64,000 bases of DNA. Source: Tetrastigma voinierianum. Lineage: Eukaryota; Streptophyta; Magnoliopsida; Vitales; Vitaceae. Shown here in pieces: positions 34,985 to 48,400 of this stretch (position 1 is the first letter of the stretch; the number at the start of each line of letters is the position of its first letter). The translations under genes and the position numbers were made by a program. The notes under the pieces are model-generated. The model worked only from the letters and a program-made list of their open reading frames with translations, did no database searches and had not been told where the DNA came from. The stretch spans positions 62,001-126,000 of the forward strand of contig JAEQBH010006373.1 in assembly GCA_016808115.1 (NCBI GenBank). Reading direction: 5' to 3'.

Positions 34985-35560
34985 CACCTCGATAAAAGAT
35001 AAGGCAAAAAGCGAGCAATTCCAACTAGAGGAATTGAATCAAAGTATGGTGGGATTGGGTTAAGGCCTTGGGGGACATAGAGGCAATGACATGGGGAGAG
35101 TTCCATGAGCTCTCCATGGGCATTTCCGACAACTGCTAGACATGCAAAGGCTCGAGAGTTCCTAGAGCTAAAGGAAGGAACAATAGCTTGGTGTTAGAGT
35201 GTGGCTAAGTTCCACTTAGGAGTTAGCAGTTTTCTGACTATGTGGCCACCGACATGGCGAGGTGAGAAATTTGATGATGGTCTGGGAGTATCCATCGGAG
35301 CAAGATTGTGGGATTTATCCTCCATGAGATTGACTCATGGTCGGAGACGGCTGTACAGGATAGAGAGATTGATGACACCGCGGGCATCGTGATGCGGGTG
35401 TTAGTCCAAGAAGAGGGAGAATCGGTCTTAACTGGCTGAGAATAAAGTAAGAGGGACTTACGCTGTGAGGATTTTAAGGACCGGGGCTAAGCGAGGTTAT
35501 TAGGGCCCAGGTCAAGAGTCGGGGCATCTAGCCGGGTGTGTGACGGTGACATGCATCATT
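34985..35560 (+). pseudogene. gag: GYP1 gag remnant, copy B
   Basis: It aligns with 110-660. DNA encoding ALGDIEAMTWGEFHEL is preserved near 35068-35120, but the surrounding frame is broken by many small indels, more than in copy A. Downstream bases to about 35915 are degenerate and contain C/G-rich runs (for example 35819-35830) not seen in copy A. Confidence 0.7.
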
Positions 35561-35924
35561 ACCCCACTTAGCCTTGACATGAGATGAGATTACTTTATGG
35601 AGGTAAGGATCCTAGGGTTATGGGACACCTCGGTCCCGATCATCAGTGGGACATGCACATACACAGTTTGTCTCTCCTTACCCGGCATGGGCGAGGAGCC
35701 GTGTGCTGTCCGATCCCGGGGTGTGCCACGAGGCCGCCGTTATTTCGTAGACGGGCCAGAGAGGGGCGGGGCATGGGTCAGGAATTAGATTGCAGGGGCT
35801 CATAGGTCGGGACTTCGGGGACCCCCCGGGGGCCTGTCTACACCATTACCTCAGGCCCGAGACCGGCCCGGATCAATCAATTATTCAAGGTATGTTTCTA
35901 CTATACCCCATGGAGCAGAATGTC

Positions 35925-37521
35925 TTTTACGAAAAATGGCAAAGATAGTAAAAATTGCCAAAATGGATCAGAGAAGCCTAGAAAATTGTTTAGATCTCGG
36001 ATGATAAAACGGACTTCACCGTTGGATTCGTCTCGCGAAATCTAGTTACCCAGATGAATTTCATTAAATTGAACAAGCCAAATTTTCCGCAGTTTTTCGA
36101 AATGTTGGGTGCCTTATGACCCAAATGGGATTTTGAGGAACAATCTTGAAAATTAGAATAAATAAATTAGGTAAATTTCATTTAAAAATAAATTGAACTT
36201 GGTAGGATGAAATAAAATATTTCGAGCAAAAAGCGGAACAAAGGGTTGCGAACACGACAGTGCAGCGTGGGCGCTGTCTTTAAAACTTAAGGATAAGTTA
36301 GAAAAGGTCAAATTGGAGAGAGCATGAGGGGATTTGCTATTGAAAAAAAAAAATAGAAACGTGAGAGAAAGAAATAAAGCATTGGGTGTCAATGTGTGTG
36401 CTCTAACATGTTGACATGAGATGAACTGTTTTATGCAATGGCCATTGCATGGCTTGCTTGTGTGTGTCATTGCTTGATCATAGAATGACATGTTGAATGT
36501 GAATGTCGAAATATGTGCATGCATGATAGGTTGACATGAATGACATGATTTATGGAAGTCACATGCAAATGATGTGATTGTCCATGACATCGGTAAGTAG
36601 TGTGGATTGTGTTGTTCATGTAGCATTCATTATGCATGTGACATGATATAACATGCAATGGCATGTTGCACTGCATAAGCATGGGGACATCGCATTAAAT
36701 GGGTGTGAGTGCATGGTTGGTAATCGACATATTGTGTTTGGTGTTCGATGGTGGGCTACCGATTAAAATGCAAGCGTCAAGAAATGAGTCTCATGGTTGC
36801 ATAAAAGAAGAAAAAGGAAATGAAAAATACGTGTGTTGTGTGTATATGAAGGGATGGATCTTTCACGTGTGAAAAACTCAGTATTCTTGGTTAGACATAT
36901 GTATCCAGTGATGAAAGTTTGTGAAAGTGTTGGAAGGCATGTGAAGCCTACGGTGAGACCCTGAAAATTTGCTACTCACAAAAACACATGGGACTTGGTA
37001 AAAAGAAGTGAATATTAGAGTTTGTCTAATGGATTTTGATTTATAAAGCAAAAAGCTTTTGTTTAGGAAAAATGGTCATTGATGGAGCATAAATGACGAT
37101 TTTCACACTTAGCATATGCATGTGTGAGGGAGTTGGTGAGGACTCGGGACATGGGAAAGGTGAGTCACATTCTCATCCATGGGATGTAGACATTTTAGTT
37201 GGAATGTGTATGTTTTTACTTGAATGTGTGAATTAACATTGCATGTGCATAGGTGGGAGTAGCCGCTTTGTAAAAATTATTCTCTCTTGGGCATTTGCTC
37301 ACCCAGTCGGTGGGACCATATTTTAGGTGCAGAGTGTGGTACGGATAGCCTTCTTTGAATCGTGATTTTTGAAGAAGCCGAGGATGTAGTTTGATAAATA
37401 TTTTTGTAAACAATATTAGAACAAGCTAGTTTTAATATGTTACGTATAAAGTGTTTGCAATAAACTCATATGGACTATTGTGATATAGTTGTATATTGTG
37501 GATATGGGCAAATGGACTACA
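35925..37521 (+). repeat. GYP1 3' LTR, first part (copy B)
   Basis: Matches 1086-2702, beginning a little inside the LTR because of the local deletion. It carries the shared block at about 37225-37317 and is interrupted by GYP2 at 37522. The His-rich minus-strand frames here are chance products of CATG-rich DNA. Confidence 0.8.
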
Positions 37522-38320
37522 GTGAGACACCACTTCTCGAGAGTCGGGCATGATTGAGGCGGATCAGAACCTGTTCCGGGGTGCTCACGATACCACTAAC
37601 CTTGTGACACCCCTTCTGGTCGGAGCCTAATTGGGTAGATTAGGAATAGGATCAGGATGATATGTTTTCTATAACTTATAAACTGAAGCTTCATTCATAT
37701 AATGTTAAACATTTAACTTGAACCATGATACGTAACAGCCCGGATTACAAAATACATATCTGACTCCATATATGGAGTGTTCAACATTTACATTGTTTAC
37801 AAAAGGCATATCGTTATACGAAAATCTTCAGTGGACCCACAGTGATGTCATGACCTTGGCTGGCTGATGTGGACTAGTGCTACCCCTCACTGGTTTCCTC
37901 TTACGTATGTACCGCGAGATGAAACGCTCGATGCTAGAAACATAGCTTGAGAACAGAATTCCCACATATGGACCGACCTCTAAAGGGTCATCCCACTTTA
38001 AACGTATGCATATATTTATGACACATATATTTATCCATTTCTCATGTCTACTTTCTTTTCTCATAACAATTTTCTTTTCTTATCATATTTCATATACTTT
38101 TCGTGTCATTTTATACTGTATTTCTTGTTCTTGTAACTATATATTAACATCGTATAGGAGTGTTATGCTTCTCATATCATATACTTTATACATTCCTTTA
38201 CATATACTTTTCATTTTCTTTTATGTTCGTAATGCGCAAATACACCACAAAAGTGGATACGGGGAGGCCAGCGTATGTACGAAGAATCTTATCACTGTAT
38301 GAAGACAGTGATGCTTTTGT

Positions 38321-39608
38321 TGATTAGTGCCCAAAAGTGATATTTTGAGACCATGTTTATCGGGTTTTGAGAACTTTTTGTGTACTAATCAGCGTAATTA
38401 ACCCAATTGGCACATCGATGTCAGGCTATACTACTAATCATTTTTGTGGAAATTTGTTTTTTATAGTTTTTGCAAGATAGTAAAGAAAAAGTTCAAGCCC
38501 GATCAAACGAGAAGAATCCGAAGCCGAAGTGGCTCACGAAGTCGGGAAGGAAGTGGAGCCATAAGCTGAGAAACTTGGAACTTTGTAGAAATTTTTGTAG
38601 GGTTGTGAATTTTCGCAGCCTATGATGCCTCGATTTTGACCCTACGAGTTAGCCCCTTTTGTGACTTTTTCCTAACGACCCCCCTATGTATTTATGGTAG
38701 TTCGGCATTTTGTAATTTCTCTTGACTTTGAAGCGTATATAGCCTCAATCAAGCTCGTACAAGGACGGGATGTAATAAGAGTGAGCCAAAGCTTGCAGTT
38801 CTCCCACTTTTCATCTTATCTTTGATTTTCTCCCCTCTTTCCTTCATTTTCTACTTTTGCCAGCACCCCTTGAGAGTTGACAACTCAAGGGATGGTTACC
38901 TAGAGGCTCCCACATCATCATGAAGAGGAAGGCCACTAGGCCAAATTTTTGAGGAAATGGCCCCGGTGTCCTCTATTTTTCAAACGCATGCAAGTATGAT
39001 CATTTATGTCTTTTTGTATCTTGCCTCGGCCTTAGAATTCTTACGATGTACCACGATTGGCGGTGCCCAGCAAGATTTTAGGCTCGATGGATGCTTACCA
39101 CTAGATCCGCGAGGCTCGCTTAGATACCATTTATTTGCCTCTGTGAGGTTAGGTGAAGGATCATTTTCTTGCTTTTTGAAACATAAATGACCAATAAATG
39201 CTCTATCTCAGAAAAGAAGCTTTAGGGTTCAGTTTTATGGCTAAATGAAGATCCGGTTAGGGAAATGATTATAGGTCATCCTCCCAGCCGCGAGGAGAAA
39301 GGGCACGAGGACCCCTCAGTCCGCACTAGAAAGGCTTCAAACCCGGTGGCTTTGAGACTTGAGGAGTTAGTTTGCATTCTATTTCATTTTGTTTGAAGTT
39401 TTCAAACCACCAATCTGCTTGTTTTTAAAAAACCCCAAATCAAAGTGAAATCACCATTTTCATCAAGCGCTGAATCATTTTGTCTGAAAAAAACCCATCC
39501 CACTGAGGTTTGACCACTAAAACCAACATCTTTGTAGTAGCTTTCTTGTAATTTGTGGGTGAGTTACAAATATTGTTGATTCGAGTACCTCTTCTGCGGT
39601 ACGAATCA
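38321..39608 (+). mobile_element. LTR6 solo LTR, copy B
   Basis: Starts TGATTAGTGCCC and ends TACGAATCA, with TTTGT on the left and TCGT on the right as the worn target duplication. It matches 3467-4643 but is about 110 bp longer through scattered small insertions. TATATA at 38736. Confidence 0.75.
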
Positions 39609-41005
39609 TCGTATGACCCGAGAAGCGGGGCGGCTTATGGTAATCGAATGGGATCATATGTCATTTACCCAAAAGCGGGGCCTCGATACATGTATTTGGC
39701 ATCTTTGTATACTGTGTCCCTACTGGGCATGCCTATCTACCCAAACTACGGTCATAGCGGCCCGATTAGTATTATTATGTTTTCTTAATAATCTTTCATG
39801 TATTAAAAAGATATCTCATATACACTGAATACCTCACGATATCATGTATTACTTAGGAGATATTAATTATCAAATAATCTATTATACATGTTGAAGGCTG
39901 TACTTTTCATATAACAAAATTTATATCTACTTATTTTACTTTTAATAGAATTATACTTGTTTAGGAACTTACTATCTATCATAGGGCATTAGGATTTGCT
40001 ACGCATCAAACCTTGGCCAGAATTACGGTCGTTTTTTTTTATAGTTTCACTCTTATTTGAACCCCCATTAGTCATGCACTAGGGTTCCTATACTATTGGT
40101 ATAAGAAGTTGGGCTTAAAAATGTCAAAATACAGAAATCCAGGACTCTGAACAATGGGTATCGATACCACTTGGTGGGTACCGGTCAGGCTCGATTCGTG
40201 AGTGAGTGAAGTGCGATGCCACTTTGGATGAATGGGTGTCATTTGGATCTATGCGCCAAGTGAGTGCAGGGTTTTTCTACAATTACGGTCTTGAGTACTA
40301 GTCGCGGAAATTGCCCGAATGCGAGATTTTCTATTTTACTCGCTTTTCTTCCATACTCTTCCTCTAATTCCATCTTACTTCAAAAACCTATCATGAATTC
40401 CTCCCAAACAACTCTAAAATAGATTCATAACCCATTTATCAATAAACTTATGAAGAAGATTAGTTAGGGGTTTGTTATAAACCCAAACTCAATTACTTGT
40501 AATTAAACCCAAAATCTATTCTCAAGGGAGGACTCCATGCTCAACTTATACAAACTAGGGTTTTATCAACCACCTCAAGCAATTCTAGGGGTTAGGATGA
40601 AATCTAACTAAACCCTAGGTTTGGAACAAGCTATTGTCATACAATTCCCATGAAATCCATACAATTTCATGGGAAATCCATACAAACTTTAGAATTCATA
40701 CCCAAAACCCTACTAATTCCATACCTTTGATCTTCATTAAACTCCTCTTCTCGTTCTCTTCTTGTAGCACTATGCCTCTCTTCTCTTCCAGCCTTCTTAC
40801 TTTACGTTTTGTTCTCTCACAAATGAGAGAACAAACTTGATCTTATCTCTTTTTATTAGTTTCACTTTCCTTTATTTACTCATTAGTCTCTCATCTTCAT
40901 TTATTTTAATTCAACTTATACTATACTCACACTTTTGGCATACGATCTTGTAAGTTATGACCCTTAGGTCTAAATTGGTAAATGACCCGATTTACCATTG
41001 TCTTT

Positions 41006-42312
41006 GCGAATGATCAGGACGAGTTTAGGCTAAAGTTTCCGCGTTGTTTGGAGATAGTCGGGCGGGGATTTTATTTGTCTGGACCTTCTCCGAGGAGTTT
41101 GGTTTTGATCCACTAGACTGATGTCTTTAGGTTTGTGGTGTGTTTGGTAGTATCCCGATAATTCGGTGACGAGCCAGGTAGAATGAAACGGGTGTCTATT
41201 TTATGTCGGTCCGAGATTTGGGCCATTTTGTGTGTTATTGTTGTAAAATATTAAATAACATGTTGTTGTGTGTAAAAATCATGCTAATATATGCTAGTTG
41301 ATGTATTAACATGAATTGCATAGATGTAAATTATATGTAAAAATTATAATTGTCCATGGTGTATTAATGTTTCATGTAGCACTCATATATACATGTAACA
41401 TGAAGGAAAATGCATTGGCATCATGCATTTCATATGCATGGTCACATTGCGTCGAGTGGGTGTGGGTGCATGGTATTGAGTATTCACCGGTGTTGGTGAA
41501 TGGGTCGTGAGCTCGGAAAATGGAACAAAGTCCAAGATTGAGACTCATGGGAGTGTAAATTGATCAAAATGATAAATTACATGTTTTAGGCGGAGCAAGT
41601 TGGGGTAGATTCCCCTCCAGGGTGAAAGACCAAAATGTTATTCATGGTTAGACATGATTCCCGACGATGTAAGTTCGCGAAAATGTTGGAAAGACGTGCA
41701 GCGTCCTACGATTGAAAACCGAAGAATTAGTGGCCCGTAAAGAAAGAAAATCATGATTTAATAAATTAAAGATTGGAGGTTGTCGATGGGTTGAGTCATT
41801 GGGTTAAACAACCGTCGACTTGTTTTTACTTGGCATTTCAGGTGTGAGGGGGTCGGTTGGGACTCGGGTTGTGAGTATGAGGAATTCGCGTCATGCGTGC
41901 GCGAAGACATTTCATATAATGTTGTATAAATTGTACGAAATGTGATTGATGTTTATGTATGCCGTGCATGTACATTTAGGTGGGGAGTAACCCTTGTAGG
42001 AGATTACCACTACTGGGCTTTGCTCACCCGTCGTGGGACCCCCTTTCAGGTACAGGTTCAGTGCAGGTGGCTGACTCGCATATGGGATGAGAGCTAGATA
42101 TAGTTCATGTATACCTTTTTGTTGTATAAAAGGACTGTAAATGGACTGTTGATTAAATAGTCTATCATATATTTTTGTATATTAGTGAATTAAATATGCA
42201 GGAATAAGTCTCAATATATTGAAACCAGTGAGTGTGATATTAGGACACGGAATATCCACGAGGTTTTCCCGGAGTTGAGTTGTCAAACGGGACCCCGAGG
42301 ATAGGGGTGTCC
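41006..42312 (+). repeat. GYP3 LTR fragment in GYP2, copy B
   Basis: It matches 5994-7269 with the same left and right junctions, so the recombinant structure predates the duplication. The shared block lies at about 41955-42043. Confidence 0.7.
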
Positions 42313-43880
42313 GCGAGCCATCATGCGGTGCCACTAGATATCGGGACGTTTCACGGCATAATTTCTATGGCTAAGTCACCTCCCTCTCGGTGGAATCTTT
42401 GGGTAACTCTTAACAGGGGACATATGGAAATTCCGCCTGCGGAATCGTTTCTACGTCAGCTTGACCTTTCTTGGAATTAAGTATCGCAGCGAAGAATGTG
42501 TCCGCATCCTTCGTCATAAATCTCTAGCTTGCATGCGGAGATCACATTGGACGTACTTGTTCTAATGCCTTGTACTATCATAATGCGATTGAGCAATACT
42601 TAACACTACTATCTTTGTTGACCACGGAGTGCGATAGCTCGGTGCTTAGACAGCCAATCCATTCCCATAATCAAGTCAAATTCTCGAAATGGTAAGGGTA
42701 TCAAATCAGTTAGAAACTCTCTTGCTTGTATAACAATAGGGCAATTTCTGTATACGCTATTTACACGAATACTATGCCCCAATGGACTAGTCACATGCAT
42801 GTCATATATTAATTTCTCCATCGCTGGTATCTTATCAAATACATCCCCGATGCATACATATGAATGGGTAGAACCAGGGTTAATCAGTGCATGCATCTCA
42901 ATATCATATAGAGAAAATATAACAGCAATCACTTCAGGAGCATCCTGATCCTCGCGAGCCTTTATCGCATATGCTCGTGCTGGCACTCAAGGCATAGGAC
43001 GATCCTGCGTCCCCGACAGCTGTACCTCCTCGTCACCCCATCAGCGGCTCACGGCCTCCTCGACACTCTACCTCACATCTGCAGTCGACGGCGGTGTCGC
43101 GGACCTCTCTCACACTATTACTCAGGGATTCCTATTGTCTTGACTCTTTGGGACAATTTTCCATCAAATGTTAGGTGCTTCCCTACGAGAGCACCTCCAC
43201 GTCAACAATGCAAACCCACAAATTTAGGTAGGTGGCGATGAGGGCACTGCGAAATTTCTTCTTGTCAATGAAGCACCTCTCTGCACGTACTCGGTGTTAC
43301 ATTGGACCCACATAACTCTACCTCGTAGCGAAACTATATTCTGATTGAGTTGGAGATTCTCTAGCTCTTTTCCTTGAGAAAGACGAAGCTCCTTTAGAAA
43401 ACTTCTTATTTTGAGATCTTTCTTTGCTGCTAGTTTCTAGTCTCTCTATTTTCATTGTAGCTTGGACTAACTGATATAAATCCACTGTTTGGAGAGAAGT
43501 CATAGGTGCCAAATACCTTTTGATGGAATCATGCAGTCTATCCTCAAATTGCCTACACCCGAAATGCAGTGAGGGACCAACTGGGTGCATACTTGTTGAG
43601 ATGGCCCGAATTCTTTCTCATATTCGACCCGTTGCAGAGTTCCTTTACTTGAATTCAGGAAGCGTGTTTCCACTTGGTGCTCCTGTACATCTCGGTAACG
43701 TATTTTGCCACGAACTCTTGGACAAAAACTCGAGTCATGGGATTTGGAATCCTTGGACTTCTCAGCTGGTTTTCCACTAGTCATAGGCCTCGCTTTGCAA
43801 TAATGGTGCCGCGTGATGCTCTTTGATCGGAGGCATCTAGCTTCCTCGATATTCTTTCTAACTTTTCTAGCAAAATGGAT
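42313..43880 (-). pseudogene. pol: GYP2 gag / protease remnant, copy B
   Basis: Frame 42609-42986 (minus) is the protease segment with GSTHSYV and FDLIMGMDWLSKH. The catalytic Asp position is Asn (LINPGST, codon 42879-42881). Frame 43318-43590 holds the gag C-terminal part (QFEDRLHDSIKRYLAP, KIERLETSSKERSQNKK). The zinc-knuckle region (about 43140-43250) is broken by indels. The gag N-terminus is absent because of the deletion joining 43880 to the LTR. Confidence 0.8.
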
Positions 43881-45297
43881 TTATGTGTCATCGATCAGAA
43901 ACAGGCCTCGATATACGTATTTGTATGCTGCTGACACTATGTCCACTGTCAGTCATGCCTATCACATCCTCCGACTACCACAGGTCACGAGGCGGGTAAT
44001 CGGTGTTATTATGTTTTCTTAATAATCTTTCATGTATTAAGAAAGATATCTCATATACATGAATACCCTCTTGATATCATGTTTACTTAGGAGATATTCA
44101 TTATCAAATAATCTATTATACATGTTGAACTGAACTTTTTCATATAAAAAATTTATCTACTCATTTGTACTTTTAATAGAATTATACTTGTTAGGAACTT
44201 ACTATCCTATCATAGGGCACATTAAGTTTGCCCACATCAAACATCTTGGCGAGAGCGAAGCTTCATGATGTAATTACAATGCGTTTTTTTACTTAGTTTC
44301 TCTCTTATTTGAACCTAATTAGTCATTCACTAGGGTTCCTATACTTTGGTGTATGAATTTAGGCTTAAAAATGTCAAAATCTGAAATCGGAACATGAGAG
44401 ACGTGGTACCGATACCATGGTAGGTGCCGATGCGAGCTAGGTTTTGGTGAGTAGTCGCGGAAATTGCCCAGAAATGGCAAATTTTCCCTCTTTCACTCGC
44501 TTTTCAACTTCCATCTTTCTTTCCCTACATTCCATCTTACTTCTAAAACCTATCATGAATTCCTCCCGAAAAACTCTAAAATGGGTCGTAGCCCATTTAT
44601 CGACAAACATGAAGATTAGTTGGGGTTTATTTATAAACCCAAATTCAGTACTTGTAATTAAGCCTAAAATCTTTACTCATAGGAGGTTAAAGCTGCTCAA
44701 CTTAGCCACAAACTAAGGTTTTTATAGCCCTACCTCAGCAATTCTAGGGTTAGGATGAAATCCTAACTAAACCTAGGTTTTGGAGCAAACTCTTATCCAT
44801 ACAATTCCATGGAAATCCATACAATTTTATGGAAATCCATACAAACTTTAGAATTCCATACCCAAAACCCTACTAATTCCATACCTTTGATCTTCTTTGA
44901 ACTCCTCTTCTCCTTACCTTTGCTTCTTCTTCTTAACTACTCTTTCTCTTTACTCTTCCTTCCTCTTTACATTTTTGTTCTCTCACAAATGAGAGAACAA
45001 ACTTGATCTTATCTCCTTTTTATTGATTTTACTTTCCTTTATTTACTCATTGGTCCCTCATCTTCATTTATTTGCAATTCAACTTATACTATACTCTACT
45101 TTGGCATACAATCTTATGATATTATGACCCTTAGGTCCTAAATTGGTAAATGACCAATTTACCCTTGTCTTTTGTATAAATTCCGGGTTTTTCTTATTTT
45201 ATTTTTAGCATTATTTTATTCTGGAAAAATATACATTTACTGTTATTATACCCTAAACATGCTATAAGACTGTCAGGGTATGATTTGGGGTGTTACA
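43881..45297 (-). repeat. GYP2 5' LTR, partial (copy B)
   Basis: Homologous to about 10055-11481. The first 870 bases of the LTR and its primer site are gone. The outer terminus is intact. Confidence 0.75.
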
Positions 45298-45477
45298 CCC
45301 TGTGTGGTCATTACTACTTATGTTGAAACCCTGCATAGGTCATGGATATGTTCTTATACAGGTTGGATATTTGGTAGATCTCCTCGAAAAAAGGAGACTC
45401 TGCCCGATTTTTGTGAAAATGTAGATCCTGATAAATGGGACACAACAGTGTGGTATCGGGTTACCCGAAATCAGTCA
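45298..45477 (+). repeat. GYP1 3' LTR, second part (copy B)
   Basis: Matches 11482-11660 closely, including CTCCTCGAAAAAAGGAGACT. Cut by GYP4 at GGTATCGGGTTACCCGAAATC. Confidence 0.8.
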
Positions 45478-48400
45478 TGTGACACCCCAAATTTCGGAGT
45501 GCTTTTTCCCTAGTAATTAGTGCACTTAGTTCAATGATAAATTTTTTTGGAATTATGCTTGAGCACCAAATGCCATCCTCGGGTATATGGTTGAATTCTA
45601 GACTCATAGATCTTTCCATAGGGGTCAAGAACACGCCAAACGGACTTGGGGACCGAGGAAGTTATGGTCATTCGAGTTGGCGTTCTTGGGGAGCTCATTC
45701 CTAGGCAGTCATTTCGGCCAAAGGATGTCGGCTCGGCAGAAGAGCGTCGGCTTGGCTATGTTGGTACTAAATGCCATCCACAGGCATGTGGTCAGATTCT
45801 AGACTCAAGGATCTTTCCATAGAGTCTTAGAACACTTGAAACGGACTTCGGACGGGGAGGTTATGGTCATCCCGGTTGGCGAGCACCATATGAAGCGACC
45901 CGACGTCACGAGAGCCCGGCCAGGCACCTACTTTCTTTCGTCTTTTTCGAAAACCATATGAGCTCGGATTATAGTGAGCCATATATATATAAATTCTAGA
46001 CTCAAAGAGGGCTTTACATGGGAGTCTACGACATGATAAACAAACTTGGACGAGAAAGTTATGAATGAGTTGCGCAGGCGAGCTGTTCCTAAGAGCGAAG
46101 TCGGCTCGTGCGACTCATGCCGAGAAGAGCTCCATGCGGCTCATGTGCGGAAGAGCTGCAAATGCGGCTCATCAAGGAGAAGAGCTCATGCAGAAGAGCT
46201 TATGTGGAAGAGCTCATGCAGCTCATGTGGAAGAGCTCATGTAGCTAATGCGGAAGAGCTCATGCAGCTCATGCAAAAGAGCTCATGCAGAAGAGCTCAT
46301 GCAGCTCATGCGGAAGAGCTCATGCATAAGAGCTCATGCAGCTCATGCGGAAGAGCTCATGCAGCTCATGCGGGAGAGCTCATGCCAGCTCATGCGGAAG
46401 AGCTCGTCGACTCATGCGGAAGAGCTCATGCGGCTCATGCGGGAAGAGCTCATGCAGGTCATGCGGGGCTCATGCGAGGAAAGGCTCATGCGGCTCGTGC
46501 GGAGAGAGCTCATGCGGCTCTGATCGGAGGCTCATGCGTCATGCGGGAGAGCTCATCGGCTCGTGCGGGGAGGCTCATGCGGCTCATGCGGCGAGGCTCA
46601 TGCGGCTCATGCGGGCGAGGCTCATGCGGCTCATGCGGAGAGCACATGCAGCTCATGCGGGGCTCATGCAGCTCATGCGAAGCGAGCTCATGCCGGCTCA
46701 TCTGGAAGAGCTCGTACGGCTCATGTAAGCGAGCTCATGCGGCTCGGCCTAATATGTCGGGTTCGAGTGAATGAGGCTCGTCCACAGCTCGTCCTCTCAG
46801 CCTTCTGGTAAAAGGCTACTCTTGGGCTGTAGGGTCCGATTTGGGTGATTCAGCCACACATCAAACATTTGACTAATGGGGCTACAATTTTTATCAAGGA
46901 TGCTAGTCCAAATTCTCACTTTTCCTTGACCAAAATTCAGTCTCAAGACTAGACATCTCATAGGCTCCAAAACAGAATGCTACTCCCACACAGCTCGTCA
47001 CAAGTGAGCTCGGCCACACACACAGCTCATCAAATGGGCTTGTACTGCCAGAGGGTAGCCCATCCTAGGAGAGCTCGGTCAGAAGAGGTCAGCTCATCCT
47101 AAAGAGCTCAGCCCGATAGAGCTCAGCCACCGCAGCTCATTATAGTTAGACTTCGACCACCATACGGCTCGCCCTCTGGACCCTTCCAGTAAAAATTTCA
47201 TAACTTGCGGCTGCTTGAGGTCCGATTTGGGTGATTCGAAGCCCGCGTCAAGCTCACTGATGAGACTACGATATACTAGGGGCCACAGGGGGCCAGAATT
47301 CCTTTTCTGCCCGATGAAAAGCAAATCTTAAAGTCATTAGAAATAACAAAGGTAAGAAGAAAACCTTTGCCAAATTGTATTAAACATATGAACTGGAACA
47401 TTTTGATACAATTTATCTCTATCATATCTACACAAAACTTCGGATAACAGTCAGGTACATAACAAAAATCGGATTTTACGCGAGACTTTTACAAACACAT
47501 AATAAGCCATGCTTGACCTTCTTTCTCGACTAAAGCCTCATGAAGTGCCTTCCCTGCCGGGTACCTCGATTACGAGAAATGTTTTTCCACGACGGGTGAG
47601 CTATGCCCAATAGAAAGTCTCTCTTACGAAAGGGCTACTCCCACCTAAAGTGCACATGCAATATGACATAATTCACATAAATCATTCACACACATTCATA
47701 TAAAGAATATACCTCTCTTTCTACATATGAATGTCTATGATAAACAATAAGTTTCAGGAGTCACCTCACCAGACTCCCTCACACACGCCATTTTCATGTA
47801 TGAGGCGTTTTTCAAAACAAAGCTTTTATTTTAAATCCACTTTGGACCACCTCAGAGTATCAAACCATTGGACCATCTCAGAAAACTCTTTTATTGGACC
47901 CAACCCTCCTAGGCACCCATTTTATTTATGCACTCACACCCGATTTACGCGATGTACCGAGTGCTTTCAGCGATGATAATATCCTTGCATAAAATCTCAT
48001 GTTACATGCATGCGAAAACTACATGCAACAGTTATATTCATTAAAAAGCTATTCAAGCATCATGTTAATATATATCAAGCATGAGTATATCAACATCAAT
48101 ATTCACACAATTTGCATGTTATTCAAACAAGCAATAGCACACAACTCAAAATCTATCAATACTTTCAGTTCACGTATGCGGTAGCAAAATCGGTTCCGGA
48201 AATTGTAGTGCGGAAACTACCTGGCTGGGACCCGAGAGCCGGTCCCCCGTGACAACGTTTCTATCGAATTGTTCTTTGAACCAGCCCATCACCAGGGCTA
48301 CACCTCATAACCATGTCATGACTGCGAAATGATGATTAACGGAGTAGGAGAGAACCCCTACCTCTCGAGAGTGCGAATCCCTTCCTTGTTTTGCAACTCT

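Larger units (their letters stand above)
37522..45297 (-). mobile_element. GYP2 copy B
   Basis: Same architecture as copy A: 3' LTR part (37522 to about 41005) with LTR6 at 38321-39608, GYP3 fragment (about 41006-42312), protease/gag remnants (42313 to about 43880), then a partial 5' LTR. It is about 1 kb shorter because gag start, primer site and LTR beginning are deleted at about 43880. It ends GGGGTGTTACA at 45297, followed by the GYP1 LTR. Confidence 0.8.

Noticed and set aside
46085..46750. CRISPR-like array of short repeats
   Set aside because: The units are contiguous 9- and 14-mers without unique spacers, inside a plant retroelement LTR, with no cas genes.
46046..46811. Long plus-strand frames up to 242 codons with Ala-His-Ala-Glu and Ser-Cys-Gly repeats
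   Set aside because: They are translations of the GYP4 LTR minisatellite. The array lacks stops in several frames at once, and the same DNA in the other LTR gives different frames.
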